This document shows positions 35,341 through 47,700 of a stretch of DNA of 64,000 nucleotides, piece after piece. Position 1 is the stretch's first letter. Each line of letters starts with the position of its first letter. The stretch spans positions 1 through 64,000 of the forward strand of contig WWBZ02000001.1 of assembly GCA_011503125.2 (NCBI GenBank), written 5' to 3'. The translations under genes and the position numbers were made by a program. Origin of the DNA: Botryosphaeria dothidea (Eukaryota > Ascomycota > Dothideomycetes > Botryosphaeriales > Botryosphaeriaceae). The notes under the pieces were generated by a model, which saw only the letters and a list, made by a program, of their open reading frames with translations, was not told the DNA's origin and ran no database searches.

Positions 35341-38300
35341 GACTCTATATCTATAGGATACATTAGAGTACTACAAGCCAACGTCGCCCGGAAAAGCCTA
35401 GCCACCGAAGGGCTATTACAGCTAGTAATAGAGCTTAAAATAGACATTATTCTTATCCAAGAACCGTTTATTACTAGCTCCTCTAATCCACAAGAAGTAC
35501 GGTCTATCAACCACCCCTCTTTCGTCCAAACTCTCCCGGTTTTCTCCCCTGGCTTAAGGCCCCGTGTTCTAGCTTATATCTCCCGCTTTATGCGTGGGGT
35601 TAAAGTAAATAGGGCCGCCCTTTTTACTAGCGAAGATAGCATGGTATTAGAAGTTCAATAACTAAATTATCCTTCATTTCGGATAATAAACCTCTATAAC
35701 CAGGCTACTCAAAGGCAAGAAGGATCCCCTAAGACATTAGAAAGAGTCCTAGAGTACTCAAGTATTCTCGAACCCTCTATAATTCTCGGGGACTTTAACG
35801 AACACCACCTATGGTGGGACCCCCTTGCCCGACCAACATAAGGAGCCCCTAGGCTAGTTGAATGGATAGAAGTAAATAACCTAGAGCTACTAAACACGGT
35901 AGGAGAAGCCACCTTCTTTAAACCGGATCTAGTACGCCCTACGGTCCTTAATCTAACTATGATAACCCAAAATTTATCTAATAAGATAAAGGACTGGCAA
36001 GTCCTCGACGACTTCGGCTTAGATCACCGTCCGATATTCTTTAAGATAGAAACTAGAGGCCCTATAGCGGATTCTCCTACTACTACGGCCCGATTTAACA
36101 CTACGAAAGTAGACTGGAAAAAGTTCTCCTTAATTTTCCAAGAGAAAGTTAAAGAAAAGCTTCCAAACGTGCTAGCAATAGCCCGTAACCTAGAACCTCC
36201 CTTCTCTCTTTCGAAAGAGATAGTAGCCGCCAAACTACTAAAGATACCAGCGCTAGATAATTTAGGAGATACGCTGACTAAAGCTATCTCCTACGCTGCG
36301 AATCTTACTATCCCTCGCCTTAAACTAGGACTAAAATCGAAACCGTAGTGGAACGATGAGCTATCTACTAAACGGCAAGAGCTAAAACGGAAGGCTCGCC
36401 TCCTCTCCTACCCCCCTACGGAGAGAGATAAGCAAGAATACCTAGAAACCCGGAAAACCTTCGTCAACGCGATTAAGCAAGCTAAACGTTAACACTGGAA
36501 TCAATTTCTCTCGTCAAACTCCCCCCAAGATATATATAAAGCTATATCCTATACGAAGCCGCGATCCTACGATCAAATTCCCCCTATAAAGAGGAAAGAT
36601 AGCCAAGTTAAGACCAGCTTTAAGGGGCAGTGCTCTGCCCTAAGGGAGGGCCTCTTTCCTACACCTCCCTTGGCCCCCCCGTTTAAGTAGGATAGCTACT
36701 CCCCCTCCAAGGACTAGGAATAGCCTGCCCTCAGCTATACGGAACTAGAAAAAGCATGCTCAAATCAAATAAAAGGCACGACTCCAGGCCCAGACGCTAT
36801 AACACAAGAGATAATTACCCGAGCGTTTAAAACTGCCCCTAACGCCTTCCATCAGGTATATAGCCTACTTTTTACATACGGATACCATCCGTTATACTGG
36901 AGAAGGGCTACCGGTGTAATCCTAAAGAAGCCAAATAAACCCGACGAATCTGCCCCAAAGGCTTATAGGGTAATTTCACTTCTTAATTGCCTAGGAAAAA
37001 CTCTTAAACGGATACTAGCAAGAAGGCTAGGCTTTTTAGCAGAAACGACCTCTCTTCTAGATCCCTCCCAAATCGGGGGAAGGCTAAAGAAATCTGCTAT
37101 TGATGCCGCCCTACTACTAACAAATATCGCCGAGAAGAATCGCCGTAAAAAGCGTAAAACCTCGGCCTTATTCCTTGATATAAAAGGAGCCTTTAACCAC
37201 GTCGCCCAAGAACAACTACTAGCTACAATGGCAAGAATAGGCCTACCAGTCAATCTACTCGCATGGGTTAGGTCTTTTCTTAATCTACGAGTACTAGGCC
37301 TCGCCTTTAACGGAGAAAATAAGGATTTTAGTCGAATAGAGACTGGGATTCCTCAGGGAAGCCCGATCTCCCCTATACTATTCCTTATATATATTCGTGA
37401 GCTCTTCAAGACAAGCAAAATTATCTACTTATCCTATATAGACGATATTGCTCTAGTAGCTAGTTCTTCTAGCTATAAACGTAATAAACGTCTATTAGAG
37501 GAAGAGGTAAAACAGCTCTATAAGCGGGGCCAAGAGAACGGGGTAGAATTCGACCTTTTAAAGACTAAACTTCTACACTTCTCTAACAACAAAGAGGCTA
37601 GCCAAACCTCTATTATTTTACCAGACGGTAATATAGTAGAACCTCAAAAACTCGTCCGTTGGCTAGGGATCTTCTTCGACTCAAAACTAACTTTTAAGGA
37701 GCACGTCTCTATAAGAGTTAGCCAAGCCCGTTCAGCCTTCCAACGCCTCTCTAGACTAGCCAATATCGAACGGGGTTTATCCCCCTACGCGGTTAGACAG
37801 CTATATATAGCCTGTATTACCAGCGTAGCCGATTATGGCTGTCAAATCTTCTGGAAAAATCAGGCACAGTTTAAACGCCAATACACACTACTCTAAAACC
37901 TTGCTCTACGGAAGATTCTAGGAGTTTTTAAAACTACTCCTATTATTCCTTTAGAATTAGAGACGGCAATTCCACCCTCCGAGCTCCATCTAGACGATAT
38001 TCTAAAAAAGTATGCGTTTAGAATAAGACAGCTCGAAAAGAAACATCTAATCCGCTACGAAATAGAGAGAGAACCTAACCGAAACTTTGGTGGCATACCC
38101 CCCACATAGATAGAAAGAATAAGGGGAATATACTCTAAAATCCCTAAGGAGATAGAAGAGATAGACCCCTTTCTTTTTAAACCGTGGAGCGGTAGCCCTC
38201 CTTATTCGGTTAGGATATCTATACTAGAGAAGGAAGCCGAATCGAAAGCACATAATAAGGCCGTCCTAGAAGCCCCGAATAGTTAAGTATCTATATATTC

Positions 38301-39135
38301 CGACGCCTTACAACTTCCTAACGGAAAAGGAATAGGAATAGAAATAGGAATACTAGACCTTAGCCAATCTCGAGACTTAATATAACAAGAACTAGTTAGG
38401 AACTACGGTCCTAACTACCTCGTTTATAACGGCGAACTAGAAGGTATTACAAATGCCCTCGAATTTGCTAGCAAACGTGGATATAAAAACCGAGAAATAA
38501 GAGTCTATGCGGATAACTAAGCCGCACTCTTACGGCTATAAACCCTAGCTAATACTCCTAGCTAAGACCAACAAATCCGGGCAGTAAAAGCAGCAAAAAT
38601 CCTACAGGACAAGGGGAACAAAATCTCTCTAGAATGGGTACCTAGACATAAAGATATCCTTAGAAATAAAACTGCGGATAAACTAGCAAAAGAAGCTACT
38701 AGACTACCTATATCGAGCTCGAAAAATAGCGTAGCCTTCTACGGAATACAGCTAAAGGAAGAGCTTTATAAAGAGTGGGAAAAGAAGCTTAAAAACACCT
38801 TAGCCTCTACCTATAAGGAACTATACGGCTATCAAGTTAAACGGAAACTAAAAGCCCCTTTAAAAGAGCGAGAATTAGCCTCCGCCTTTTACTAACTAAA
38901 GATAGGACACGGATACTTTAGATCCTATCTCTTTAGGTTTAAACACGCCGAAACCGATAGGTGCCCATGCACGAACACAGCAAAACAAACACCTAGACAT
39001 CTCTTACTAAAATACCCAAAATACTCCTACGAAAGAAGGAGTATAAAGAATATACTTAGAAGAGACCATCTAGACCTAAAGGAGCTTCTTACCTCGATAA
39101 AAGGAATATCTAGTACGCTAGATTTTCTAAAATAA
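35305..39135 (+). pseudogene. LINE-1 ORF2: endonuclease, RT, RNase H
   Basis: A single frame to TAA at 39133-39135 with only RIP-type stops. Endonuclease: LQANVARKSL, IQEPF (35458), GDFNEHHLWWDP (35800), LDHRPIFF (36021). RT: LNCLGKTLKRILARRL, ALFLDIKGAFNHV, TGIPQGSPISPILF, intact YIDD (about 37435) and LVRWLGIFFD; the 222-residue stretch 37228-37896 is open. RNase H: YSDALQLPNGKG (38297), YNGELEGI, VYADN (38504) and WVPRHKDI...TADKLAKEA (38636-38700). A C-terminal Cys/His motif lies near 38968-39010. The start codon is obscured. Confidence 0.85.
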
Positions 39136-39436
39136 ATAAAGATATCTACACGGAGATGGTATCTAGAAAATAGCTCGGCGGAGCTCTAAATAAACGTATA
39201 CCTACCGTATTTTCTTTTACTTTCCTTATATCTATTTCTCCTTTATTTCCTTTAGCTACTAGCCTGTTTAGGCGATAGACGCCATACCGTTTACTATACC
39301 TAAATAGCCCACCTTTACCAAAAAGAGGTAATACCCTTCTATAGCTACGAGTTCTAGAAACTCCGTCTTTAATAGTCATAGGCTGAAAAAAGGACGTAAA
39401 ACTAAATAAATAAATAAATAAATATTACGCTAATTC

Positions 39437-39853
39437 TATAAAAAATTCCACCCTCGATGGCCGTTTATCGGGTCGTCGTATATCGAATACTACGGCACCG
39501 CGGGCACCTACTACCGGCTTTTATAAAATAATAAATCCTCGACCAACACTTACGCCGTCGTCTACGCTAACCGGTGCACTATACCGCGGAACTACGCTAT
39601 ACTAAACGACACGTTCTTATACTCTAATACGTCCCTATTTCTCTACCCGACGTGCCCCTTTACCGTCGTATTAAAATAAATCTTCATCCCGTACGCCCGT
39701 AAATCCAACCACTACTATATCGGGCTATCGCTACCGCGGACTATAAAATCGTCTATTATCTTATTTACCTACTACAAACTACTTCTACTAGGCTATCCGG
39801 TCCGGTCGTTACGGCTATTGCTTCTACTACCGCTACTACTCCTACCGCTACTC
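39437..39853 (-). pseudogene. TLH copy 2b, upstream segment beyond LINE-1
   Basis: Continues the alignment with copy 1 (8712-9130) immediately after the LINE-1 target duplication. It ends at 39853, where gypsy element 3 begins, so the finger-bearing N-terminus is missing. Confidence 0.8.
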
Positions 39854-40087
39854 TATTAGGCCCCTTAAGCGCTACTACCCTAGGCAACTAGGTAGATACT
39901 TAACAGCAACTAGAGGCCCTAGCTGTACTAAGGATAACTCGGTTAGGCACTAGGGCACGGGCCCAGCGCTAAGCGACTGGGTATATTTACCCTTCGCCCT
40001 CTCTTTCCAGACTCTCTTTTCTTTCTCCTTATATATAGATTTTTAGTTGAAAGCAATACCATCATTTCGGCTTTGCTGCCTTATACA
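39854..40087 (+). repeat. 5' LTR of gypsy 3 (about 234 bp)
   Basis: Begins TATTAGGCCCC directly at the break in TLH copy 2b and ends near ttataca. It has a tatatatag box near 40030. The right border is inferred from a CA end before a primer-site-like segment and is approximate because no second LTR is present. Confidence 0.6.
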
Positions 40088-40439
40088 ATCTATGTACCAC
40101 TAATAAGGAACCTAAACTCGATAACCCGACACCCGTACCATCAACCAGAACCTAAACTCGACAACCTACAACCAGAACCCGACAACACCAACAACCTACA
40201 ACCAGAACTTAACAACACCGACACTCTGCGACAAGCAACCTAGAAATATTAAAGAAACCTACACTATCAGAGAAACAACAGTGCAATTACAGGAAATCTA
40301 TCTTCTTAAATAAGATACGAAGATCCTCGTTAATTCCGCACTAATCTCTTTAGAGTTTCACCTATAACGTAGATTAAACCACTCCGAAACCAGAACAATT
40401 AGCAAAGATTATAGCGCAACAAAGCCTATTCCCTGCAAG

Positions 40440-42110
40440 CTACACCCGTAGCCGTACTAGCAGCATCGCTAGCACTACTTCCATTCACCCAAGCGATAAT
40501 AAAGAAGGATCATTTAGCAACACAGTTAGGGGACCCAGCCAGAACCTCAACGAGTTTACAAGTGGTGCCATCCCATTTCAGGGCTTTCCTAATGCCTCAG
40601 ACCAGCAAAGTCAAGCCGCCGGTCCCACCTCACGTCGCACCACCTCACGCAGAAACCTAGAACCCGAAGAACTTATACATTCATCAGCCACGGATCTTGA
40701 CCTTACCATCAACCCCGGAATACCAAGTAACCACGGACTCGACTCCATTCGCTGGCCCAACGAATATGCCTTCTACAACTGGTACACTACAGTAACAGCA
40801 AACCAGCACACCAAGTTCTACCACGTCCTCCAAGTTACTCAAACAGCTGCTAGTAAAGAGCATACAGCCCACGTCTCTCTTCAGGATAAGTACAAGAGAC
40901 TCAAACAGACCCATGAGAAGATAATCGCCAGATCCAATAGAGTTATCAAGGAAAGCAACGATAAGATCAGCCGGCTCATCCAAGAAAACAACCTTCTAAC
41001 TAAGGATATCGCCAACCATCACGAAGGTACCCTCCCTGGTACCAATATTCGCAGCCTTAATCAGGAACGTCAACCAAGGGAGGGAACTATTACCTCACAG
41101 CGAACCCTCCCTTATCAGGGCTCACGCAAGATACTTACAGGAGATGTTAACAAGCTTATCTCCACTAACATCCATGCTTTCGTCAACTTTAAGGATAATA
41201 TAATCTTTAAGCTTGAAGTCGAAGAGGACTTCTTCAAAGGAAATCAGAAGCTAATAATTCGCCATATCTACTCTCGCCTTGCTGATTCAATTGCTGCTAT
41301 AATGCGCCCGTATATTAGTAGCTGCTAGACAGCCCTGGATTTCTTAGAAAAGCTAGGAAAGATATATGGAATGGATATCGCAAAGAAAAAAGCTACCAAT
41401 GACCTTATCCTTGCTAGATAAAGCGAGAAAGAGACGGTAGACTCCTACTACGCCCGCCTATGCACACTCTAGTCCCTTACCAATCCAACTAAAGAAGAAA
41501 AGATCGATAAGATGCAGGATAGCATTTCCATTGGCTTAGCCCTCTTAGTAGCCACCCTTACCTTCACCTCTCTCGAATAGCTACTCGAAACTCTCCGCAA
41601 GGCCGAATATCGTCGTCAAGAGATCAAGTCTACAAATATCCGTTCTGACAAAAGGATAAATAACAGCAACAATCCTAAAAGGGATCGCACCAAGCCTACC
41701 TATAACCAGGAACCTACTTAAGGTAACCTTAGCCGCTAGGGCAGGACCAGAAGCGGCAACACAGACTAAGATAGCCAACAGGGCCGCATGCCTACTGCCA
41801 CCAAACCAAGAGACTAGGTTGGACCATGGTATAAGCCTGAGCTAAAACCCTCAAAGCTGTCAGACGAGGAACGCCTCGTAATAACGAGGCAGGGACGCTG
41901 CCGTAGCTGCAGAGGCTCAGGCCACTTTGCATCTAATGCCTGCTATCCTAACAACAACCGCGCTAGGTTCGCGCACATCTAGAGCATTGAGGAACTTGAC
42001 TCTAACAGCGAGTCGGAAAACTCCCAGTCCTAGGAGTAAGTCGCCCCCTAGGACCACAAGAGCAGAAGGAGCTAGACGAGCAGCCAGCTAGTCGTAGTCA
42101 GAAAGAGATA
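40440..42110 (+). pseudogene. Gypsy 3 gag
   Basis: Open apart from TAG/TAA codons. It has a Lys/Glu/Gln-rich coiled-coil-like section (about 40850-41000), a capsid-like part, and a CCHC knuckle CRSCRGSGHFASNAC at about 41899-41945. The following protease frame lies at -1 relative to gag, compatible with ribosomal frameshifting or a separate start. Confidence 0.7.
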
Positions 42111-42113
42111 AAG

Positions 42114-44400
42114 GTGTCAAACTTCGCAGTAGACAATCGCGCGTGTAAAATTAAGGGAACTTACCTTATTATATATGCTGCAGTGGCTGGTAGTAATACA
42201 CGTTCTCTTATCGATAATAGAAGCCAAGCTGAGCTCATTAATGCCTCCTTTGTTCGCGCGCACAAGATAACAAAGATCCCTCTTGTTAAACGGATTACCA
42301 TGACTTTGGGAGACGGAACATTCTCCCAATACATTACCCATGCCTCCCTAGTCGATATTAACATTGGTTCTCACAAGGAACAACTTCTCTGCTATATTAC
42401 CAACCTAGAAGACTATCCACTAATCCTTGGAGACGGATGGTTACGCACTCATAACCCGCACATCGACTGGGATAAGCGGTCAGTTAAGTTTTATAAGCCT
42501 TAGTGCTTTAAGGCTGGCTATCTTACTATAAAACCTCATACTAAATACGCTATTGGGTGCCGACCTAAATAGAAGACAGAGAAATCCCAACTAGACATTC
42601 AACTATGTTCTACATCCATGCTCTTCCACTTAGCATTACTTCCTAGACATAAAGGATACTACTACACGCCTACGGAACCTACTATAAATACTAGCGTAGC
42701 TGCAACTAGAGAAGACGACTTTTAGAAGTTCATAAATAGAAAGAAAATATATAGACGAGAAGAACGCCTTGCCCGGCTGCCGAAGGAACACTATTAGATT
42801 AAAGAACTCTAGGATAAGACAGAAGCGGATATACTCCCTCCTCACCAGAAAGAAGACCATAAAATTAAGCTTAAACCTAACTGTGAACCTCCTCACATAA
42901 AAAGCTACCGTCTAATATCTTAATAAGAAAACGAAGCGGTTAAGAAATATATTAACGAACATCTCGGAAAAGGGTTTATTCGCCCTAGCTCTTCGGACTG
43001 TACCGCACCTCTACTTATTATTAGAAAGCTAGGAGGAGGACTTAGGGTCTGTGTTGACTACAGAGCCCTAAACGCTATCACTAAGAAGAACCGATACCCA
43101 ATCCCATACATTAATAAAACCCTTACCCAGCTTAGTAAGGCTAAGATCTTCACAAAACTCGACGTTGTCTATGCCTTTAACCGGATCCGAATCAAGGAAG
43201 GCCATAAGTACCTCACCGCTTTCAACACTCGCTTTGGTCAGTACGAATACCTAGTTATACCCTTTGGGCTCTGCAATGCGCCAGGCACCTTTTAGAGCTA
43301 CATTAATAATTCTATACTCGAATACCTAGACAAGTTTTGCACAGCGTACCTAGATAACATCCTCATCTACAGTAAAAAGGAGGATAAATACGCCAAAAAT
43401 ATTAATAAAGTCCTCCAACGACTAAAGGACCGTGGTCTCCAACTCGACCTTAATAAATGCGAATTTAATATTAGATTAGTTAAGTACCTCGGCCTTATTG
43501 TCAGCACAAACGGAATTAAAATGGACCTAGAAAAAGTCTCTGCTATTATTAACTAGGAGGCACCGACGTCAGTTAAGGGTGTATAAGCCTTCCTTAGCTT
43601 TGCAAACTTCTACCGCCGCTTTATTAAGAACTTCTCCCACATAGCACGCCCCCTTACTAAGATGACAAAAGGAGAATAATTTATAACTAGGAATGGAAAA
43701 CGCAAGATGAAATACTAGGAGTTCACATGGGACAACAAGAAACAAGCCGCCTTTAACCAACTGCAAGCTGCATTCACCTCCGCACCCATCCTTGTACATT
43801 TCGACCCTAAAAAGGAAATATGGGTTAAAACGGATGCCTCAGACTTTGTTAGTGCAGGTATCCTATCGCAGATACACGACGGAGTGCTTAAACTAGTTGT
43901 ATACTTTTCTAAGAAAATATCCTTAACTAAGTGTAACTACATAATCTACGATAAAGAGCTACTTGCCATTATTCGCTCCTTTAAGACTTAGGAACTAGAA
44001 CTTATAAGTACTCCTATAGACAAGCCCATTAAGGTGCTTACGGATTATAAGAACCTAGAGTATTTTATAATAACTAAGCAGCTGACCAGCCGCCAAGCCC
44101 GCTAGGCTAAATTTCTATCCGCCTTTAACTTTATTATCTCCTACCGGCTAGGTAAATAAGAAGAGAAGCTAGACTCGCTTATAAGGAGAACGCAGGACTT
44201 ACCGTAAGGAATTAACGACCTAAGGAAGCAACACCGGTTCTAACAACTACTTCGGGACTTAAACCTAGAACCTAATATAAAGATCGCTGTTAATTCTATC
44301 CTCTTTACTACTAACAACCTAGAGGAGGAGGAGTTAGACTCTTAAGAGCCGGAAGATAACTAGACCTAGAAAACCTAGGAAGCCTAGGAAACCTAGGAAG
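42114..44400 (+). pseudogene. Gypsy 3 pol: protease, RT, RNase H
   Basis: The protease-like stretch 42114-42503 contains SLIDNRSQAELI at the D-x-G site (Gly not present) and LILGDGWLRTHNPHIDW. RT runs from GFIRPSSSDC (about 42970) through RVCVDYRALNAITKKNRYPIP, FGLCNAPGTF and YLDN (about 43348) at the YLDD position. RNase H starts KTDASDFVSAGILSQ (about 43835). It ends in an acidic, Glu-rich tail near 44330. Several in-frame TAG/TAA codons; a missing catalytic Asp in RT is consistent with RIP. Confidence 0.8.
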
Positions 44401-44410
44401 CTAGATAAAA

Positions 44411-44546
44411 TGTTGGAAATATAGTCTCAGAATGCTCCGAATTAGGTTTAGCGTCAAATAGTCTATATAGCAGGCACCCTCTTATACCCCTCTCATGGGA
44501 CATGCCAACAATCCAGACAATAATCAAATCAACTTGATTTCCAACA
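44411..44546 (+). repeat. 5' LTR of copia (136 bp)
   Basis: Perfect short terminal inverted repeat TGTTGGAAA/TTTCCAACA; differs from the 3' copy at only a few sites. Confidence 0.95.
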
Positions 44547-44560
44547 GTTATGAGCCCGGA
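44547..44560 (+). promoter_or_regulatory. Primer-binding site, initiator tRNA-Met half-molecule type
   Basis: gttatgagcccgga immediately follows the LTR. Its first 11 bases are complementary to gggctcataac, the anticodon-loop region of initiator tRNA-Met, the internal priming used by copia-type elements. Confidence 0.7.
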
Positions 44561-44758
44561 TGAGCTAGCAAAGCCGCTTGCCATCTAGTTCATTATTAAG
44601 AAGCACTTTTTTGTGCATTTTAAGCTGTTCCGAGGTATCCGGTCAGCAGTTTTGGTAGTTATTGCCTACAATCGACTCGATAACTGAGGTTTTCATCTCA
44701 TAAGAGTCATCTATCAATCAATTCAATTACTATCTCTTATCCGAGAGCAGTAGACATC

Positions 44759-47700
44759 ATGTCTACCACAAACAAGCCTATCGTTATCCTTAATTCGTCA
44801 GAAAATTGGGATGAATGGTATCATATCATCAAATCAAGGGCCCAACGAGCGGATATCTTCCATTTTATTGATCCTATAACAGAAATAAAGCCTCCGCAAC
44901 CACAAGAACCAGTTGCTCCCTCTCGTGGCACTGGAGACGATGTATACGAGACCTACCGACTCCAACTCGATGAGTATAGGATTCGCATTAAGAAGCATGA
45001 GAAGCAGAGACGCGAGATCAATAATATTGCAACGATTATTGAGGACTCTATTGCGGAACCTCTACAACCGCTGCTGCGTCAAGCAAACGACCCTAATCCC
45101 TACTCTATCCTTCGAACCCTCCAAGGCAACATGAAGCCTGCAGACCACACAACAGAGGCAATCCTTTTGGGGCAGCTTGCTCAACTGTCCAAGCCTCCAA
45201 CTCATCAGAACCTCGATAAATGGATAGCCCAATAGGAAGAATGGCTATTCAAGGCTCAGGCTATCAATCTGCCTGATTCTCAAGGCAACCGAAGCATCCA
45301 CAACTTCCTCAACCCTCTTCTCTCATACGATGAGACCTACGCCACTCAGATAAAGATGAAGTTGAGAGAGGACCCAACCAAAGCAAGGAGCTTATTAACA
45401 ATCATCGAGGACTATCGCAGTCATATCAGAGACAAGCGTGCAGTCATGAGCATACTAAGCAAAAGAGGAGGATTTGCTGCAACTCTACAAGGAGAACAGC
45501 AACATTAAAACAAGCATGTACCCAAATGCGTCTGTGGAGCATACCATTGGTGGAATAAATGCTTCTATCTCAACAAAGACAAGAGACTAACCAACTGGAC
45601 ACCGAATAAGGAAGTGCAACAACGAATCCAGAAGGCAATGAGCAATAAGGACCTCAAGAAGAAGATTGAAGATTCCATTGCAAAGTCAAAGTCATTAGAA
45701 CACTCAAAATAACCAAGTTAGGAACAAACTGCCAAGAAGATCAAGGAAGATACCAACAATGAAGACTCAGCATCAGTTGCATCTTTCCCAACCACCATAC
45801 AAGCAACCTCATTATCAACTACAAGCGCTGATTGTGCTAGCACCCTTGAACTCTCTTGGATTGCAGATACTGGCTCAACTCATCATGTGTGCAACAGACA
45901 TATGAAGCATCGATACACCAAGACTCGCAATGCGTCATCAGATGACACAATCACCAGTGGAAACATTACTACTCCCATCAAATCGTTTGGAGAAGTCTTA
46001 ATCAAGGCTCAAACCTTAACCGGAACACGTACGATTATCCTGCGCGACGTTGCATACGTTCCCTCATTCATGGCAAACCTTTTGTCAGTTACAAAGTGCA
46101 TGGATAAGGACGTACATCTCGACACTGGCAGAGGAGTACTGTACAACCTCAACAACAACAACACGGTCTGCAAAGTTACTCGGTATCAAAACCAACTCTT
46201 TGTGGAACTCAACAAGGCTCTGGACAATCCAAAGTCAATTATCTCATGTATTGCGTCTCGGAACCTTCCAGCGGACCAATGGCATGAAATCTTTGCTCAT
46301 GCAGGAGAAAAAGTCATCAAATCACTTCCGCAAGCAGTAACCGGTGCAATTATTACTCCTGAAACAACTCTATCGTCTCACTGCGATGTATGCGCTCGAA
46401 CCAAGGCTCATGAGCAGGTGTCTCGTGATACTCAGCCTGAGGAATCATCAAACCAACCCTTCTTTCGAGTCACCTTTGATCTCATCCATATGGCGGAAGC
46501 ATACAACCACAACCAGTGGATCACCCATTTGGAGTGCCACCAAACCAAGTGGAGGTTTTTAGAACCTTATACAAGCAAGTCTGAGACTGGAACCATTGCA
46601 ATCAGCCTCATTGAACAAATCTCGGCACGATTCAAGCGTAGAGTAGCCTTCTTTCGCTCTGATAATGAAACTGCACTTGGAAACGACTTCAAACAACAAC
46701 TACGACAACGAGGAATCACCTGGGAGACCTCATCACCATTCACACCTGCACAAAACGGCTCATCTGAACGCTCAGGAGGTATCATCATCAGCAAAGCTCG
46801 GGCACTACGTGTTAGTGCAAACCTTCCAGAAGGACTGTGGCCCGAAACAGTTAAGGCTGCTGTCTATATTAGCAACAGAACACCAACTAAATCACTGAAC
46901 TACACTACACCATTTGAGGCAGTGCATAGGGTTAAGCCATCAGTGCAATACCTTCGAGTGTATGGCTGTAAGGCTTACGTCCTTAACAAGCAAATCCCGC
47001 ACAAGAACAAGATGCAAGAGCGTGCACTCATTGGCTATTTGATTGGCTATGATTCACGCAATATCTTCCGCATTTGGCATCCGCCCTTGCAGAAGGTTGT
47101 TCGCTCACGTGATGTTACCTTCGATGAGACGACCAAATATCAACCAAATAACCCAGAACAAATCCAGGAACCTCATGAAGCAGAAGAAGAACGAGAATTA
47201 ATCGTTCCACGCATCACACTATCAAACTCAGACACCGAGGACTCAATTAAGTCAGAGGATCAAGAGGAGAGTCCATCTCTTCCTTAACAATCACAAGATC
47301 ATCGCAGAGAAGCCTCAGAACAAACCACTCAAGAGCAACAGGGCATTCAACAGCTTCCTTCGCCATCCACAACGACAATAAGAGGCCCAATAAACACACC
47401 TAAGAGCTCTTCAGTTCAATCAAATCAACCCTTAATGGAAGAGGTTTACTCACCCGTCCAGGATATGCGAGTGCCTGACGAAGAAGACACCCAAAACTCA
47501 GGGGGTGCACAACAACCAAGACGGCTCGGACGTCTTTTGCAAGTATAATACGACACTGAACCTCATCCAGCCGCCTCCAGAGGTAATAGAGCTCCTAATG
47601 CTCATCTTATCAATCCGGACATCAATTCGCACGCAATCATTAATCATCCAAGAAGAAGATCACGTCACCAAGCACATGCAGCAATTATTCATGCCAATTT

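Larger units (their letters stand above)
33682..39422 (+). mobile_element. LINE-1, near full-length non-LTR retrotransposon with RNase H
   Basis: 5741 bp flanked by a 14-bp target duplication tattacgctaattc (33668-33681 and 39423-39436) within TLH copy 2. It has ORF1, ORF2 and a 3' (TAAA)n tail. The RNase H after RT suggests the Tad1/I group of fungal LINEs. 5'-truncated copies are at 10189-11424 and 63146-63386. Confidence 0.92.
39854..44410 (+). mobile_element. Ty3/gypsy element 3, truncated after RNase H
   Basis: 5' LTR (about 39854-40087), gag, protease, RT and RNase H on the plus strand; integrase and 3' LTR are absent. The sequence stops where the copia LTR begins and does not resume after 49767, so copia insertion was accompanied or followed by loss. 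RIP is intermediate. Confidence 0.85.
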
